Shown here: in pieces, positions 62,391 through 64,000 of the stretch
How the letters are laid out: every line of letters starts with the position of its first letter
Numbering within the stretch: the first letter of the stretch is position 1
DNA from: Bradyrhizobium vignae
GTDB taxonomy: Bacteria > Pseudomonadota > Alphaproteobacteria > Rhizobiales > Xanthobacteraceae
DNA: 64,000 nt
Reading direction: 5' to 3'
NCBI RefSeq assembly: GCF_004114425.1
Contig: NZ_RDQF01000004.1
Span: 62,001 to 126,000 of the forward strand
Notes under the pieces: model-generated
The model's input: only the letters and a program-made list of their open reading frames with translations
Databases searched by the model: none
Told to the model about the DNA's origin: nothing
Made by a program: the position numbers and the translations under genes

Positions 62391-63365
62391 CTACGCTGCA
62401 ACCACCGGCCCTGCCAGCACACACCTTGCCGCTCGTCCTGCCCCCACCTCGACACTCGCAGGCAATTGCTCCAGGCAGCGCGGCTGGGCCACGGCGCAGC
62501 GGGGAGCGAAGGAGCAATTGTGCGGCTTCTCGGCGAGCGAGGGTGGCGTGCCGGGGATGGTCTCCAGGCGGGCGCCGCGCTTGGCGCCGTGGATGGTGGA
62601 GGCGAGCAGGCCCTTGGCATAGGGATGCACGGGCGAACGCACGATGTCGCGAAGCGTCCCCTGCTCCACGATCTGGCCGGCATACATCACCGCGACGCGA
62701 TCGCAGATCTCGATCGCAACACCGATGTCGTGGGTAACGAAGATGACGGACATGCCGAACTCGCGCTGCAGCTCGCGCAGCAGCAGAAGGATCTGGATCT
62801 GCACGGTGGCATCGAGCGCGGTGGTCGGCTCGTCGGCCAGCAGGATTTTTGGCCGGCAGGCGAGCGCCAAGGCAATCATCGCGCGCTGGCGCATGCCGCC
62901 GGACATTTCATGCGGATAGGTATCGAGCCGCCGCTTGGCGGAGGGAATGCGCACGACCTCGAGCATCTCCAGCGCACGTGCCCTGCCCTCGGCAAAACTC
63001 TTGCCTTCATGGCGCACCACGCTTTCGGCGATCTGCGCGCCGATGGTGTAGACCGGATCGAGCGCGAGCGCGGGCTCCTGGAAGATCATCGAGACGGAGT
63101 GGCCGCGGAAGGACGATAGCTGCTCGTCGTTCATCGCGAGCACGTCCTGTCCCATCACATTGACAGTGCCGGAGATCTGCGTGCGCTTCTTCGGTAATAG
63201 CCGCATCAGCGCACGTAGCGTCACACTCTTGCCCGAACCGGATTCGCCGAGCAGGCCCAGCACCTCGCTATTGCCGAGCGACAGGCTGAGGTCGTTCACG
63301 GCATAGACCGTGCGCTCGCCGGTGAAGCGGATGTTGAGGCCTGAGATCTCGACGAGTTTTGTCAT
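62391..63365 (-). CDS. Peptide-type ABC transporter ATP-binding protein (DppD-like)
   Basis: This 324-residue ATPase of the oligopeptide/dipeptide importer class has Walker [20 protein letters not shown], signature [16 protein letters not shown], Walker [19 protein letters not shown], and the C-terminal zinc/Fe-S-like Cys extension [18 protein letters not shown] typical of OppD/DppD. It powers uptake of peptides or similar solutes. It starts at ATG 63365 overlapping the stop of an amidase gene, so import and hydrolysis of an amide are probably coupled. Permease and second ATPase genes are not in view. Confidence 0.92.
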   Translation of the reverse strand: MTKLVEISGLNIRFTGERTVYAVNDLSLSLGNSEVLGLLGESGSGKSVTLRALMRLLPKKRTQISGTVNVMGQDVLAMNDEQLSSFRGHSVSMIFQEPALALDPVYTIGAQIAESVVRHEGKSFAEGRARALEMLEVVRIPSAKRRLDTYPHEMSGGMRQRAMIALALACRPKILLADEPTTALDATVQIQILLLLRELQREFGMSVIFVTHDIGVAIEICDRVAVMYAGQIVEQGTLRDIVRSPVHPYAKGLLASTIHGAKRGARLETIPGTPPSLAEKPHNCSFAPRCAVAQPRCLEQLPASVEVGAGRAARCVLAGPVVAA

Positions 63366-64000
63366 GACGGCAGTTTCGGTATCCGGTCGTGATAGTCGGT
63401 GGCGCGCTGGAACGCGGCGCCGATGGTGAGCAGGGTTGCTTCATCGAAGGAGCGGCCGATCAGCTGCATGCCGACCGGCAAGCCGCTTCTGGTGAAGCCG
63501 GAGGGCACGGTGAGCGACGGCAGGCCGAGGAAATTCACCGGGCGGGTGAACAGCGTCAGCCGCTGCAACAGCGCCGGCGCGTTCGGGCCACCACCGACGT
63601 CGCTCTCCTCGATCGTCGGCGCCGGCACCGGGGAGGCCGGGGCGATCACCGCATCGACGCCGGCGGTTGCGGCGTTGTGGGCGGCGAGCGCAGGCCCGCG
63701 CCAGCGCATGGCCTCGAGATAGGTGATGGCGGGAACGGCGAGACCGTTCTGGAGCCGCATCAGGACCTGCGCGCCGTAGTCCTGCGGACGCTCGATCATC
63801 CAGCGCTTGTGGAAGGCGGCAGCTTCGGCGGCGAGCACGAGCTGGCTGGCCGACGACAATTGCCGCTGGTCCGGCAGCTCGACCTTGACGATGTCGGCAC
63901 CTTCGCGCTTGAGCACCGCGATGGTCTCGTCGAGCACGCGCGCGACCTCGCTGTCGAGATCGTCGACGTAGAAAGACGCGGGGACGCCGATCTTGAGACC
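63362..64000 (-). CDS. Amidase, C-terminal part (continues beyond the window)
   Basis: The minus-strand frame is open from the window end (GLKIGVPASFYVDD region) to the stop at 63362. It contains LAAEAAAFHKRWMIERPQDY, GVDAVIAPASPVPAPTIEES, FTRPVNFLGLPSLTVPSGFT, LPVGMQLIGRSFDEATLL, the C-terminal third of an amidase-signature enzyme. The catalytic Lys-Ser-Ser part lies to the right of the window. It is coupled to the peptide-type ABC ATPase (start at 63365), so the enzyme may process the imported solute. Confidence 0.9.
   Translation of the reverse strand, partial: GLKIGVPASFYVDDLDSEVARVLDETIAVLKREGADIVKVELPDQRQLSSASQLVLAAEAAAFHKRWMIERPQDYGAQVLMRLQNGLAVPAITYLEAMRWRGPALAAHNAATAGVDAVIAPASPVPAPTIEESDVGGGPNAPALLQRLTLFTRPVNFLGLPSLTVPSGFTRSGLPVGMQLIGRSFDEATLLTIGAAFQRATDYHDRIPKLPS

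Overview
The window reads as a Bradyrhizobium-type alphaproteobacterial chromosome (inference from gene content). The evidence is a membrane-ferritin gene mbfA behind a perfect Irr/ICE-like iron box, DUF1127, DUF1488, DUF3775 and DUF3768 family proteins, a coniferyl aldehyde dehydrogenase, rhizobial-style palindromic intergenic repeats, and GC-rich codon use to the right of about 33.2 kb. The window splits at an initiator tRNA gene (tRNA-fMet, minus strand, 33176..33252). Everything left of it looks like an acquired island that continues past the left edge. Everything right of it looks like core chromosome.

Island, left to right. (a) A partial unknown gene, an AlpA-like HTH gene and a P4-type primase-helicase, followed by a cluster of perfect palindromes that could be a replication origin. 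(b) Debris: a C-terminal piece of a type I R-M methylase (hsdM) abutting an inverted piece of an ArdC antirestriction gene. (c) A large serine recombinase translationally coupled to two ParB/RepB-like genes. (d) A decayed gene, two small genes, and a DUF2130 gene. (e) A BREX type 3 phage-defence locus: two small HTH-type genes, brxF, brxC, the methylase gene pglX(I), an inserted DUF3696 ATPase plus partner pair, an SNF2-type helicase, pglZ and brxA. (f) A secreted protein, a short tyrosine recombinase, a Cys-rich HhH-GPD-like protein and several small unknowns. (g) A SPARTA system (short Argonaute plus TIR-APAZ) next to the tRNA.

The most striking structure is inside the BREX locus. A block of about 2.8 kb (12902..15686) is inverted. 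The end of brxC and the start of pglX now lie on the minus strand between a plus-strand brxC head and a plus-strand pglX tail. Re-inverting the block does not restore intact genes: about 500 residues of brxC and a few tens of residues of pglX are missing at the joints, and pglX also has a frameshift in an AG run. The BREX system as drawn is therefore probably dead. The embedded ATPase pair and the SPARTA operon are intact by reading frame and are the likely functional defences.

Chromosome side. These are mostly catabolic genes: coniferyl aldehyde dehydrogenase, four SDR enzymes, two metallo-beta-lactamase-fold hydrolases, an FAH-family hydrolase, a GST, an alpha/beta hydrolase, an AidB-like acyl-CoA dehydrogenase with a Zn-alcohol dehydrogenase, enoyl-CoA hydratase, and a Rieske protein with two amidohydrolases. 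Others are mbfA, a frameshifted amidase, a sigma region 1.1 fragment, a LysR regulator, AMP nucleosidase, a type I secretion ABC/HlyD pair, and at the right edge a peptide-type ABC ATPase coupled to a second amidase. Product names come from recognising motifs and family resemblance by eye; no database search was run.
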